In this document: in pieces, positions 9,306 to 18,764 of the stretch
How the letters are laid out: every line of letters begins with the position of its first letter
Position numbering within the stretch: position 1 is the first letter of the stretch
Program-made: the position numbers and the translations under genes
Assembly (NCBI GenBank): GCA_020852815.1
Contig: JADZAN010000001.1
Location: 171,077-235,076 of the forward strand
Source of the DNA: Gemmatimonadaceae bacterium
GTDB lineage: Bacteria > Gemmatimonadota > Gemmatimonadetes > Gemmatimonadales > Gemmatimonadaceae
DNA length: 64,000 bases
Direction: 5' to 3'
Notes under the pieces: generated by a model
The model's input: only the letters and a program-made list of their open reading frames with translations
What the model was told of the DNA's origin: nothing
Database searches by the model: none

Positions 9306-9955
9306 ACTTCGCCCGCGAAGGGTATCCCTTCATGCTCATCGCGGCGGCGCTCGCCGTCGCCGGCTATGCCGCCGCGCTGGGGCGTCGCTCCTGGCCGCTC
9401 TGGCTCCTCGCCTTCTGTTTCACGATCCTCGCGCTATGGGTGGCGTACTTCTTCCGCGACCCCGAGCGGAGCGGCGATCGCGGCGAGGACCTGGTCATCT
9501 CGCCGGCCGACGGACGTGTCGTGATGATCACCGAGGTGGACGAACCCGCCTTCATTCACGGGCGCGCCCTCCGCATCTCGATCTTCATGAATGTCTTCAA
9601 CGTGCACGTCAACCGCTACCCGGTGGCCGGCACGGTGAAGTTTGTCCACTACAACCCCGGCAAGTTCCTCAACGCGGCCACCGAGAAGTCGTCGCTCGAG
9701 AATGAGCAGATGTCGGTGGGGCTCGAGCACCGGGGGATGCGCATCCTCGTGCGCCAGATCGCCGGCCTCATCGCGCGCCGCATCGTCACCTACAGCCGCG
9801 TGGGCGAGGACGTGGACCAGGGCGAGCGCATGGGGATCATCCGGTTCGGCTCGCGCGTCGACGTCTTCCTCCCCACGACGGCGGTGCCGGCGGTGCAGGT
9901 GGGAGAGACGACCTTTGCCGGGACGACGCTCCTCGCCCGGCTGGGAGGGGGCTGA
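9302..9955 (+). CDS. psd: Phosphatidylserine decarboxylase proenzyme
   Basis: Psd decarboxylates phosphatidylserine to phosphatidylethanolamine at the inner membrane. It is the short (217-residue) proenzyme type. Two hydrophobic N-terminal segments (about residues 9-26 and 31-50) precede the catalytic core. SPADGRV and NVHVNRYPV are conserved. The self-cleavage pair that yields the pyruvoyl group is Gly183-Ser184 in RFGSRVD. The GTG start overlaps purC by 4 bases, and pssA follows after 2 bases, so product and precursor enzymes are made together. Confidence 0.95.
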   Translation: MNFAREGYPFMLIAAALAVAGYAAALGRRSWPLWLLAFCFTILALWVAYFFRDPERSGDRGEDLVISPADGRVVMITEVDEPAFIHGRALRISIFMNVFNVHVNRYPVAGTVKFVHYNPGKFLNAATEKSSLENEQMSVGLEHRGMRILVRQIAGLIARRIVTYSRVGEDVDQGERMGIIRFGSRVDVFLPTTAVPAVQVGETTFAGTTLLARLGGG

Positions 9956-9957
9956 GC

Positions 9958-10935
9958 GTGGCACGCCCGCAACCGCGCCGCGCGGTCGTCCTGCTGCCGA
10001 ACGGGTTCACGCTCGCGAACCTCTTCTTCGGCGTCTTCGCGATCGTCGCCGCCTCGCGCGGCGATTTCTCGCGCGCGGTCTCCTACATCGTCTTCGGCGG
10101 CGTGGCCGATGCGCTCGACGGGCGCGTGGCGCGCGCCACCAACACCGGGAGCCGCTTCGGCGAGGAACTCGACTCGCTCGTCGACGCCATCTCGTTCGGC
10201 CTCGCGCCCACGATGATCATCTACTTCGCCGTCTTCAACCAGGCGGGGTGGGACTGGATCTTCTGCTTCATGTTCACGATGTGCGCGGTGATCCGCCTCG
10301 CGCGCTTCAACGTCGAGCAGGCCGGGCGCAAGAAGACACACTTCCACGGCCTCCCCTCCCCCGCCGCCGGCGGGACGCTCGCCACGTACTACTGGTTCAG
10401 CCAGACCGACCTGTACACGCAGACGATGATCGCCGACCTCCCATGGCATCAGATGCTGCGCTTCATCATGCTCGGGCTGTCATTCCTGATGATCAGCAAC
10501 GTGCAGTACGCCGCGATGCCGACCATCGGCTACCGGAGCGTCCGCCAGGTGCTCGGCTCGCTCCTCGTGATCGGGACGATCGTCGGCGTCATCTTCCTCC
10601 CCAAGTCGTTCTTCTTCCCCGCCGCCATGGCGTACGTCCTGTACGGCCTGGTGGCGACCGTCTTCATCGGCCTTCTCGACCGCCTCCCGGGCAACGGCGA
10701 CGACTACGAGGAGTATGCGGCTGACGGTGATATGAACGATCGCGCGCTCGTCGTCGCCGACGATGAGGCGCGCGACGAGGCGCGCGACGACGGACGCGGC
10801 GATGGTCGCCGCCGACGCCGGCGCAGGCGGCCGCGCGGTCCGCGCCCCTCCGGGCCGCCTAACGCCTCCGGAGGCGGCACTGCTCCGGGGACAACCCAGC
10901 ATGCTCCACCCACCCCTCCCACCTCCGAGGACTGA
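9958..10935 (+). CDS. pssA: CDP-diacylglycerol-serine O-phosphatidyltransferase
   Basis: PssA makes phosphatidylserine from CDP-diacylglycerol and serine, feeding the upstream Psd. The CDP-alcohol phosphotransferase signature DALDGRVAR...GEELDSLVD is at about residues 50-80. Six or so membrane segments follow. The last 80 residues form a soluble tail, first acidic (DDEARDEARDD), then an arginine-rich run (RRRRRRR), then Gly/Pro-rich. That tail is an unusual extension beyond the membrane core. It starts with GTG. purS follows after 5 bases. Confidence 0.94.
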   Translation: MARPQPRRAVVLLPNGFTLANLFFGVFAIVAASRGDFSRAVSYIVFGGVADALDGRVARATNTGSRFGEELDSLVDAISFGLAPTMIIYFAVFNQAGWDWIFCFMFTMCAVIRLARFNVEQAGRKKTHFHGLPSPAAGGTLATYYWFSQTDLYTQTMIADLPWHQMLRFIMLGLSFLMISNVQYAAMPTIGYRSVRQVLGSLLVIGTIVGVIFLPKSFFFPAAMAYVLYGLVATVFIGLLDRLPGNGDDYEEYAADGDMNDRALVVADDEARDEARDDGRGDGRRRRRRRRPRGPRPSGPPNASGGGTAPGTTQHAPPTPPTSED

Positions 10936-10940
10936 CGGGG

Positions 10941-11194
10941 ATGCCCCGCTATCGTGTAGCTGTTCACATCGTTCCCCGCCGCGGGATCCTCGATCCCCAG
11001 GGCAAGGCCGTCGCCGACGCGCTTCACGCCCTCGGCTTCTCCGCCGTCGGCGACGTCCACGTCGGGCGGCACCTCGTCCTCGACGTCGACGCCGACTCGA
11101 GCGACCAGGCCGGCGCCGCCGTGCGCAGCATGTGCGACAAGCTCCTGGCCAACCCGGTCACGGAGGACTACGAACTCGCAGGAGTGACCCCCGC

Positions 11195-11198
<4 letters not shown>
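10941..11198 (+). CDS. purS: FGAM synthase subunit PurS
   Basis: PurS is the small 85-residue subunit that bridges PurL and PurQ in the three-part formylglycinamide ribonucleotide amidotransferase. The sequence shows the typical RYRVAVHIVPR.GILDPQGKAV start and a C-terminal half matching PurS dimers. Its stop overlaps the GTG of purQ. The short form of PurL downstream agrees with a PurS-dependent enzyme. Confidence 0.94.
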
Positions 11199-11887
<689 letters not shown>

Positions 11888-11931
11888 CGACTCCGCCCTT
11901 CGCCCATCCCCCCGACCGCTTCGATACGACC

Positions 11932-12246
11932 ATGGATCATCGCAAGACGCCCTCACCGACGCGCGCCGAAGACGAGTACTTCGTCAAGCAGGACGCCGAG
12001 TTGATCAAGGCCGAGCGCGCGCGCCTCGACCAGGAGCGCGCCAGCCGCGAACGCCAGTCGCACTACATGAAGTGCCCCAAGTGCGGCGCTGACCTCCAGG
12101 AGACGGACTTCCACCACATCAAGATCGACCGCTGCCCCGAGTGCAAGGGAATCTGGTTCGATCACGGCGAGGTCGAGATGCTCGAGCATGTCGATCAGTC
12201 GCAGGTGCGCTCCTTCGTGCGCTCCATGTTCGGGCTCAAGTGGTAA
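11932..12246 (+). CDS. Zinc-ribbon protein (TFIIB-type ribbon) of unknown role
   Basis: This is a 104-residue soluble protein. The N-terminal 45 residues are charged and probably helical. A zinc ribbon follows, with cysteines at 48, 51, 68 and 71 (CPKC and CPEC), then a [11 protein letters not shown] segment as in the zf-TFIIB family of small bacterial proteins. The ATG at 11932 is 44 bases past purQ. The stop overlaps the purL ATG (TAATG), so it is co-translated with purL. A role in purine synthesis is possible from context only. Confidence 0.85.
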   Translation: MDHRKTPSPTRAEDEYFVKQDAELIKAERARLDQERASRERQSHYMKCPKCGADLQETDFHHIKIDRCPECKGIWFDHGEVEMLEHVDQSQVRSFVRSMFGLKW

Positions 12247-14537
12247 TGAGCGCAACACCACGCGCCGGCGACCCGGCCATCACGCCTGCGCTCGTCGCCG
12301 AGCACGGGCTCACGCCTGACGAATACGAGCGGCTCGTGCGCCTGTTGGGGCGCACACCGACGTTCACCGAGCTTGGCGTCGTCAGCGCCCTCTGGAACGA
12401 GCACTGCTCGTACAAGCATTCCAAGCCGGTGCTGCGCACGCTCCCCACGCAGGCGCCATGGGTGCTGCAGGGGCCGGGGGAGAACGCCGGCGTCATCGCC
12501 GTGGGTGACGGTCTCGCCGTCGCGTTCAAGATCGAGTCGCACAACCACCCGTCGGCAGTGGAACCCTACCAGGGGGCAGCGACCGGCGTCGGCGGCATCC
12601 TGCGCGACGTCTTCACGATGGGAGCCCGTCCCATCGCGATGCTCAACTCGCTCCGCTTTGGCTCGTTGGACTCGGCGCGCGTGCGGTGGCTCTTTGCCGG
12701 CGTCGTCAAGGGCGTGGGCGACTACGGCAACTGCGTGGGCGTGCCAACCGTGGCGGGCGAGGTCGTCTTCGACCCGGCCTATGAGGGGAATCCCCTCGTC
12801 AACGCGATGTGCGTCGGCCTCCTGCGCGAAGACGAGTTGATTCGCGCCAAGGCCGAGGGAGTCGGCAACCCGATCATCGCCGTCGGTGCGCGCACCGGGC
12901 GCGATGGAATCCATGGCGCCTCGTTCGCGTCGGAAGACCTCACCGAGGCCAGCGAGGCCAAGCGCCCGCGCGTGCAGGTGGGCGATCCCTTCACCGAGAA
13001 GCTCCTCCTCGAGGCCTCGCTCGAACTGATCAAGAGCGGGCACATCGTCGCGATCCAGGACATGGGGGCGGCCGGGCTCACCAGCTCCTCCGCCGAGATG
13101 GCGGCGCGCGGCGACGTCGGCGTCACCATCGACACCAGCAGGGTCCCGGTGCGCGAAACGCACATGACGCCGTACGAGATCCTCCTCTCCGAATCGCAGG
13201 AGCGCATGCTCGTCGTGGCGAAGAAGGGGCACGAGCAGCACGTCAAGGCGATCCTCGAGAAGTGGGACCTGACCGCGGAAGTCATCGGTGAGGTGATCAG
13301 CGAGCCGGTGTATCGCGTGACCGAGGGCGAGCATGTCGTCGCCGAGTTTCCCGGGTCGAAGCTGGTGACCGAGTGCCCGGTGTACTACCCGGATTCGCGC
13401 GAGAGCGACGCCATCGTGGCGCTACGTTCACGCGATCCCAACGCCGTCACCCCACGCCCGGAGGAAGCGGACGCGGCGTGGACGCTGGTGCAGCTCCTCA
13501 CGAGCCCAACGATCGCCAGCAAGACGTGGGTCTATCGCCAGTACGACTCCACGGTACGCGCCAGCACGGTGGTCGGCCCCGGTGCGTCCGACGCGGCGGT
13601 GGTCCGGCTCCCCGGCACCAACAAGGCGATTGCCGTCAAGACCGACTGCAACGGGCGTTATGTCTACCTCGAGCCGCGCACCGGCGGGCGCGCCGCGGTG
13701 GCGGAGGCGGCGCGCAACGTGGCGTGCACCGGCGCCCGCCCGATGGCCATCACCAACTGCCTCAACTTCGGGAATCCCCGCAAGCCCGAGGTGTTCTTCC
13801 AGTTCAAGGAAGCCGTCGGCGGCATGGGCGACGCCTGCACCGCGTTAGGCACGCCGGTCACCGGCGGCAACGTCTCGTTCTACAACGAGAGCCCCATCTC
13901 GGCCGTCTTCCCGACGCCCACCGTCGGCATGGTGGGACTCATCGAGAACCTCGACTGGGTCACGCGCAGCGCCTTCGTCGGTGAGGGTGACACCATCGTC
14001 CTGCTGGGCAACTGCACGGATGAGTTGGGCGCCAGCGAATACCTCTCGCGCATCCACGGGCTCACGATCGGCACTCCGCCGCAGCTTGACCTGGCCGGCG
14101 AGAAGCGACTCATCGACGCGCTCCTCGAGGCCATCCGCAGCGGCGCCGTCGCATCGGCGCACGACTGCTCCGACGGAGGGCTCGCGGTCGCCCTCGCCGA
14201 GTGCGCGATGATGGAGCGCGACGCAGCCATCGGCGTCGATGTCGACCTCACCGTGTGGGGACAGCTCCGCTCGCGGGCCCTCCTGTTCGGCGAGGCACAC
14301 GGACGCGTGATCGTCTCCACCTCATCCCCGGAAGCCGTGCTGGCCATCGCACAGCGACATGACGTCCCGTCGCGCGTGATTGGGCGCGTGGGAACGAGGA
14401 ACGGTGCATTCCGGATACGTTACTCGGATGGCGCGATCGACGTCCCCGTCGCGGCGCTCGCCGACGCGTATCACGACGCGATCCCGCGCATCATGACGCG
14501 GGTCGCCTCGGCCACCGCCGACTCGCAGGAGGGCTGA
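12246..14537 (+). CDS. purL: FGAM synthase, large subunit PurL
   Basis: PurL makes formylglycinamidine ribonucleotide with ammonia from PurQ. At 763 residues it is the small, PurS-dependent type without a fused glutaminase. Visible motifs include [12 protein letters not shown] near the N-terminus, the [23 protein letters not shown]/Mg site, and a duplicated AIR-synthase-like half with NCLNFGNP and the [10 protein letters not shown] segment. The ATG at 12246 overlaps the Zn-ribbon stop. purF starts 3 bases after its stop. Confidence 0.97.
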   Translation: MSATPRAGDPAITPALVAEHGLTPDEYERLVRLLGRTPTFTELGVVSALWNEHCSYKHSKPVLRTLPTQAPWVLQGPGENAGVIAVGDGLAVAFKIESHNHPSAVEPYQGAATGVGGILRDVFTMGARPIAMLNSLRFGSLDSARVRWLFAGVVKGVGDYGNCVGVPTVAGEVVFDPAYEGNPLVNAMCVGLLREDELIRAKAEGVGNPIIAVGARTGRDGIHGASFASEDLTEASEAKRPRVQVGDPFTEKLLLEASLELIKSGHIVAIQDMGAAGLTSSSAEMAARGDVGVTIDTSRVPVRETHMTPYEILLSESQERMLVVAKKGHEQHVKAILEKWDLTAEVIGEVISEPVYRVTEGEHVVAEFPGSKLVTECPVYYPDSRESDAIVALRSRDPNAVTPRPEEADAAWTLVQLLTSPTIASKTWVYRQYDSTVRASTVVGPGASDAAVVRLPGTNKAIAVKTDCNGRYVYLEPRTGGRAAVAEAARNVACTGARPMAITNCLNFGNPRKPEVFFQFKEAVGGMGDACTALGTPVTGGNVSFYNESPISAVFPTPTVGMVGLIENLDWVTRSAFVGEGDTIVLLGNCTDELGASEYLSRIHGLTIGTPPQLDLAGEKRLIDALLEAIRSGAVASAHDCSDGGLAVALAECAMMERDAAIGVDVDLTVWGQLRSRALLFGEAHGRVIVSTSSPEAVLAIAQRHDVPSRVIGRVGTRNGAFRIRYSDGAIDVPVAALADAYHDAIPRIMTRVASATADSQEG

Positions 14538-14540
14538 GCG

Positions 14541-15935
14541 ATGTGCGGAATCTTTGGAGTATATGGCGCCGAGCACGCGGCCGAGGTCACGCACCTTGGC
14601 CTCTACTCGTTGCAACATCGCGGGCAGGAATCGGCGGGGATCGTTGCCGTCGACGGCGACTCGGTTGCGCGCGGGACGCGCAAGATGGGGCTCGTGGGCG
14701 AGGGACTCTCGGCGCGCGAGATGGAATCGCTCGTTGGGCGCATTGCCATCGGTCACACGCGCTACAGCACCGCCGGCTCGTCCACCATCGAGAACGCACA
14801 GCCGGTGCTCGCGCGCTTCAAGGGCGGACACATCGCCCTGGCGCATAACGGCAACCTCACCAACGCCGTGGAGGTACGGGCCAAGCTCGAGGACTCGGGC
14901 TCGATCTTCGCCTCCACGATGGATTCCGAGGTCATCGTGCATCGCCTGGCGCGCGCGGCGCAGGCGCTCCCCGAGCACATGCTGGCCGAGGCGCTGCGCG
15001 GTATCGAGGGGGCCTACTGCCTCGTGGTGATCATCGGGCAGACACTCCTGGCCGCGCGCGATCCGCGCGGTTGGCGTCCGCTCGTGGTCGGGACGCTCAA
15101 CGGTGGCTACGTCTTCGCGTCGGAGACGTGCGCGCTCGATATCGTCGGGGCGCAGCTCGTGCGCGAGGTGAGGCCGGGCGAGATCATCGCCGTGGATGGT
15201 GACGGGCTGCGCTCGTTCCAGGCCGAGCCGCCGCGTCAGCTGCAACGCTGCGTCTTCGAGCACGTCTACTTTGCCCGCCCCGATTCGTACGTCTTTGGCG
15301 GGTCCGTCGACCGGGCGCGGCGCGCCCTCGGGCAACGGCTCGCCGAGGAGCAGCCGGCGCCCACCGCCGACCTGGTCTTCGCCGTCCCCGATTCCTCCAA
15401 CGCCGCGGCGCTCGGCTTCGCCGAACGCTCCGGCCTCCCGCTCGAGCTCGCGCTCATCCGCAACCATTACATCGGGCGCACCTTCATCCAGCCCACGCAG
15501 TCCGGGCGCGACCACAAGGTGAAGGTCAAGTTCAACCCGGTGCGCGAGGTCCTGGCCGGGAAGAGTGTGGTGATGGTCGACGACTCCATCGTGCGCGGCA
15601 CCACCACGCGCGGCCTCGTTGCCCTCGTGCGTGGCGCCGGCGCCCGCGAAGTCCACATGCGCGTCTCTTCCCCGCCGATCATCGGCCCCTGCTACTACGG
15701 CATCGATACGCCTAACAAGGAAGAGCTGATCGCCGCGAACCACTCGGTGGACGAGATCGCACGCATGATCGGCGTCGACTCGCTCGGCTACCTCTCGCTC
15801 GACGGGATGCTCGCCGCGGTCCCCTGCGGGCCCGAGGGATTCTGCCACGCCTGCTTCTCCGGCGAGTATCCCACGTCCGCCCCGACCAATCCGGTGAAGC
15901 TTCGCTACGGCCGTCGCGAACCCGCCGGCGTGTGA
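14541..15935 (+). CDS. purF: Amidophosphoribosyltransferase
   Basis: PurF commits PRPP to purine synthesis. The protein (464 residues) begins MCGIFGVYG, so Cys2 is the N-terminal nucleophile of the glutaminase domain once Met is removed. There is no propeptide, unlike the Bacillus type. The phosphoribosyltransferase site is VMVDDSIVRGTT. It is the last gene of the operon. About 120 non-coding bases, including a GTCTCCC repeat, separate it from the next gene. Confidence 0.97.
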   Translation: MCGIFGVYGAEHAAEVTHLGLYSLQHRGQESAGIVAVDGDSVARGTRKMGLVGEGLSAREMESLVGRIAIGHTRYSTAGSSTIENAQPVLARFKGGHIALAHNGNLTNAVEVRAKLEDSGSIFASTMDSEVIVHRLARAAQALPEHMLAEALRGIEGAYCLVVIIGQTLLAARDPRGWRPLVVGTLNGGYVFASETCALDIVGAQLVREVRPGEIIAVDGDGLRSFQAEPPRQLQRCVFEHVYFARPDSYVFGGSVDRARRALGQRLAEEQPAPTADLVFAVPDSSNAAALGFAERSGLPLELALIRNHYIGRTFIQPTQSGRDHKVKVKFNPVREVLAGKSVVMVDDSIVRGTTTRGLVALVRGAGAREVHMRVSSPPIIGPCYYGIDTPNKEELIAANHSVDEIARMIGVDSLGYLSLDGMLAAVPCGPEGFCHACFSGEYPTSAPTNPVKLRYGRREPAGV

Positions 15936-16016
15936 CACGATGGCCAGAGGGGTAACGAAGTAGCCCCCGCGGGACGCTCTTGGCCGCTCGCCAGGACCGC
16001 GTCCCGCACCTCGCAT

Positions 16017-16047
16017 TCTCCCGTCCCCCGTCTCCCGTCCCCCGTCC
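16017..16047. repeat. Intergenic (CCCGTCT) polypyrimidine repeat, copy 1
   Basis: Alternating CCCGTCT and CCCCCGT units occupy the space just before the pyruvate phosphate dikinase start. The same family recurs at 27715-27750, 32568-32600, 56707-56741 and 56830-56860. It displaces any normal ribosome-binding site here. Confidence 0.7.
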
Positions 16048-16054
16048 GCCCTCC

Positions 16055-18715
16055 ATGCCCCACGTCTACTTCTTCGGCAACGGCAAGGCCGACGGCACGC
16101 GCGACATGAAGGCCGTGTTAGGCGGCAAGGGGGCCAACCTCGCCGAGATGACCAATCTCGGTGTCCCCGTCCCGCCGGGCTTCACCATCGACTGCGCGAC
16201 GTGCATGGAGTTCCTTGCAGCCGCGACACGCGCGGCGGGACTCGAGGAGGAAGTGGCGGCCAACCTCACGAAGCTCGAGGCAGCCACCGGCCGCGGGTTC
16301 GGCGACGCCCGCAATCCGCTGTTGGTCTCGGTGCGCTCCGGCGCCGCGGTGTCGATGCCGGGAATGATGGAGACGATCCTGAACCTCGGCCTCAACGACC
16401 GCACGGTGCAAGGGCTGGCACAGCAGTCGGGGAATCCGCGATTCGCCTTCGACTCGTATCGCCGCTTCCTGCAGATGTACGGCGACGTGGTGCTGGGCGT
16501 CCCCGCGCACGACTTCGAGCACCTGCTCAAGGCCAAGCGCCTCATGAGTGGCGCGGCGTCGGATGCGGAGCTGGACGAAGGCGCGTTGCGCAACCTCGTC
16601 GAGGAGTACAAGTCGCTCATTCGCAACACCACCGGGCGCGACTTCCCGATGGACGTGCAGGCGCAACTGTGGGGGGCCATCGAGGCTGTCTGGAAGTCAT
16701 GGACGCTCAAGAAGGCGGTTGACTACCGCAAGGTGAACGGCATCGCGGAGGACGCCGGCACCGCCGTGAACGTCGTCGCCATGGTCTACGGCAACATGGG
16801 CGACGACTCGGGTACCGGCGTGGCATTCACGCGCGACCCGTCGACGGGCGAGCGCACGTTCTACGGCGAGTGCCTCATCAATGCGCAAGGCGAGGACGTC
16901 GTGGCCGGCATCCGCACGCCGCTCCACATCGGCGAGCTGGCCACGCGCCTCCCCGAGGCCTACGCCGACCTCCTGCGCGTGCAGGAGTTGCTGGAGCGGC
17001 ACTTTCGCGACATGCAGGACCTCGAGTTCACGGTGGAGCGCGGCACGCTCTACCTGCTGCAGACGCGCACCGGGAAGCGCACCGCGGCCGCCGCCATCCG
17101 CATTGCCGGCGAGATGGTGGATGAAGGGCTCATTGCCCATGCGGAGGCGATCCAGCGCGTCAATGCGGCGCAGCTCGACCAGCTGTTGCACCCGGTGATC
17201 GATCCATCGGCGCACGCGCGCCCCATCGCCGTGGGGCTCCCCGCCAGCCCGGGCGCCGCCGCCGGCATTGCCGTGTTTGACCCCGATGTCGCGGAACAGA
17301 AGGCGGCCAGCGGACAGGGCGTGATCCTCGTGCGCGACGAGACCACACCGGAGGACTTCCACGGCATCGTCGCCGCCCGGGCGGTGCTCACGTCACGCGG
17401 CGGGATGACGTCGCACGCCGCCGTCGTGGCCCGCGGGATGGGCAAGTGCGCGGTCGTCGGCTGCAAGGACGTCGTGGTCGACGTGCGCAACCGACAGTTC
17501 ACCGTCGAGGGGCGCACCGTGAGCGAGGGGGAGTGGATCACGCTCGACGGCGGCACGGGGCGCGTGTTCGCCGGCGACCTCCCCACCATCCCCTCCGAGG
17601 TGGTGCGCGTCATCTCGGGGCAGGTCCCGGCGGCGACCGCCCCGCTCTACCAGGCGTTCTCGCGCGTCCTCGACTGGGCCGACGAGGCGCGCCGCCTTCG
17701 CGTGCGCGCCAACGCCGATACGCCGCGCGACGCCCGCATCGCGCGCGGCTTTGGCGCCGAGGGGATCGGGCTCTGTCGCACCGAGCACATGTTCTTCGAG
17801 GGCGATCGCATCCAGGCGATGCGCGAGATGATCGTCGCCCGCGATGAGGGGGGACGCCGCCGCGCGCTGTCCAAGCTCCTCCCCATGCAGCGGTCCGACT
17901 TCGAGGCGATCTTCGAGGCGATGAACGGCTACCCCGTCAACATCCGCCTCCTCGACCCGCCGCTGCACGAGTTCCTCCCGCACGGTGGCGAGGAGAGCAA
18001 GCTGCTGGCGCGACAGCTCAAGCTCACGCGCCAGGAACTGATGCATATCGTCGACGGGCTGCGCGAGAGCAACCCGATGCTCGGGCATCGCGGGTGCCGG
18101 CTCGGCATCACCTATCCCGAGATCACCGAAATGCAGGGGCGTGCCATTTTCGAGGCGGCGGTGCGCGCCAAGCGGCGTGGCATCGACGTCCACGTGGAGA
18201 TCATGATCCCGCTCGTCGCCACGGTGAAGGAGTTCGAGAACCAGCGCGCCCTGCTCGAGGAATGCCACGCACAGGTGGTGCGCGCCATGGGCGAGAGCCT
18301 CGACTACCAGATCGGCACGATGATCGAGCTGCCCCGTGCGGCGCTCACCGCGGGCGAGATCGCCGCCTCGGCGGAGTTTTTCTCCTTTGGGACAAACGAC
18401 CTGACGCAGACCACGCTGGGCCTCAGTCGCGACGACGCCGGGCGCTTCCTCCCTCACTATGTGGAGCGCGGCATCCTTCCCGACGATCCGTTCCAGACGC
18501 TCGACGTGACTGGCGTGGGCAAGCTGATCCAGATGGCGGTACGCGACGGTCGCGCAACGCGCGCCACGCTCAAGACGGGAATCTGCGGCGAGCATGGCGG
18601 CGAGCCGCGCTCGGTCGGTTTCTGTCACCGCGCGGGGCTCGACTACGTTTCCTGCTCGCCCTTCCGCGTCCCCATCGCCAGACTCGCCGCCGCCCAGGCC
18701 GCGCTTTCATCCTGA
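16055..18715 (+). CDS. ppdK: Pyruvate, phosphate dikinase
   Basis: This enzyme interconverts pyruvate + ATP + Pi and PEP + AMP + PPi. The 886-residue length is typical. It has an N-terminal ATP-grasp region (GGKGANLAEM), a phosphohistidine domain with the catalytic His in GGMTSHAAVVARGMGK, and a C-terminal PEP/pyruvate barrel with GTNDLTQTT and GICGEHGG. The ATG at 16055 begins MPHVYFFG; the open frame upstream is repeat sequence. No Shine-Dalgarno is obvious. The gene is convergent with the cytochrome gene 50 bases on. Confidence 0.96.
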   Translation: MPHVYFFGNGKADGTRDMKAVLGGKGANLAEMTNLGVPVPPGFTIDCATCMEFLAAATRAAGLEEEVAANLTKLEAATGRGFGDARNPLLVSVRSGAAVSMPGMMETILNLGLNDRTVQGLAQQSGNPRFAFDSYRRFLQMYGDVVLGVPAHDFEHLLKAKRLMSGAASDAELDEGALRNLVEEYKSLIRNTTGRDFPMDVQAQLWGAIEAVWKSWTLKKAVDYRKVNGIAEDAGTAVNVVAMVYGNMGDDSGTGVAFTRDPSTGERTFYGECLINAQGEDVVAGIRTPLHIGELATRLPEAYADLLRVQELLERHFRDMQDLEFTVERGTLYLLQTRTGKRTAAAAIRIAGEMVDEGLIAHAEAIQRVNAAQLDQLLHPVIDPSAHARPIAVGLPASPGAAAGIAVFDPDVAEQKAASGQGVILVRDETTPEDFHGIVAARAVLTSRGGMTSHAAVVARGMGKCAVVGCKDVVVDVRNRQFTVEGRTVSEGEWITLDGGTGRVFAGDLPTIPSEVVRVISGQVPAATAPLYQAFSRVLDWADEARRLRVRANADTPRDARIARGFGAEGIGLCRTEHMFFEGDRIQAMREMIVARDEGGRRRALSKLLPMQRSDFEAIFEAMNGYPVNIRLLDPPLHEFLPHGGEESKLLARQLKLTRQELMHIVDGLRESNPMLGHRGCRLGITYPEITEMQGRAIFEAAVRAKRRGIDVHVEIMIPLVATVKEFENQRALLEECHAQVVRAMGESLDYQIGTMIELPRAALTAGEIAASAEFFSFGTNDLTQTTLGLSRDDAGRFLPHYVERGILPDDPFQTLDVTGVGKLIQMAVRDGRATRATLKTGICGEHGGEPRSVGFCHRAGLDYVSCSPFRVPIARLAAAQAALSS

Positions 18716-18764
18716 GTCGCGGGGCGCACGCCGGCAGCACCTGCACGAACGGTCGCACCGCGCC

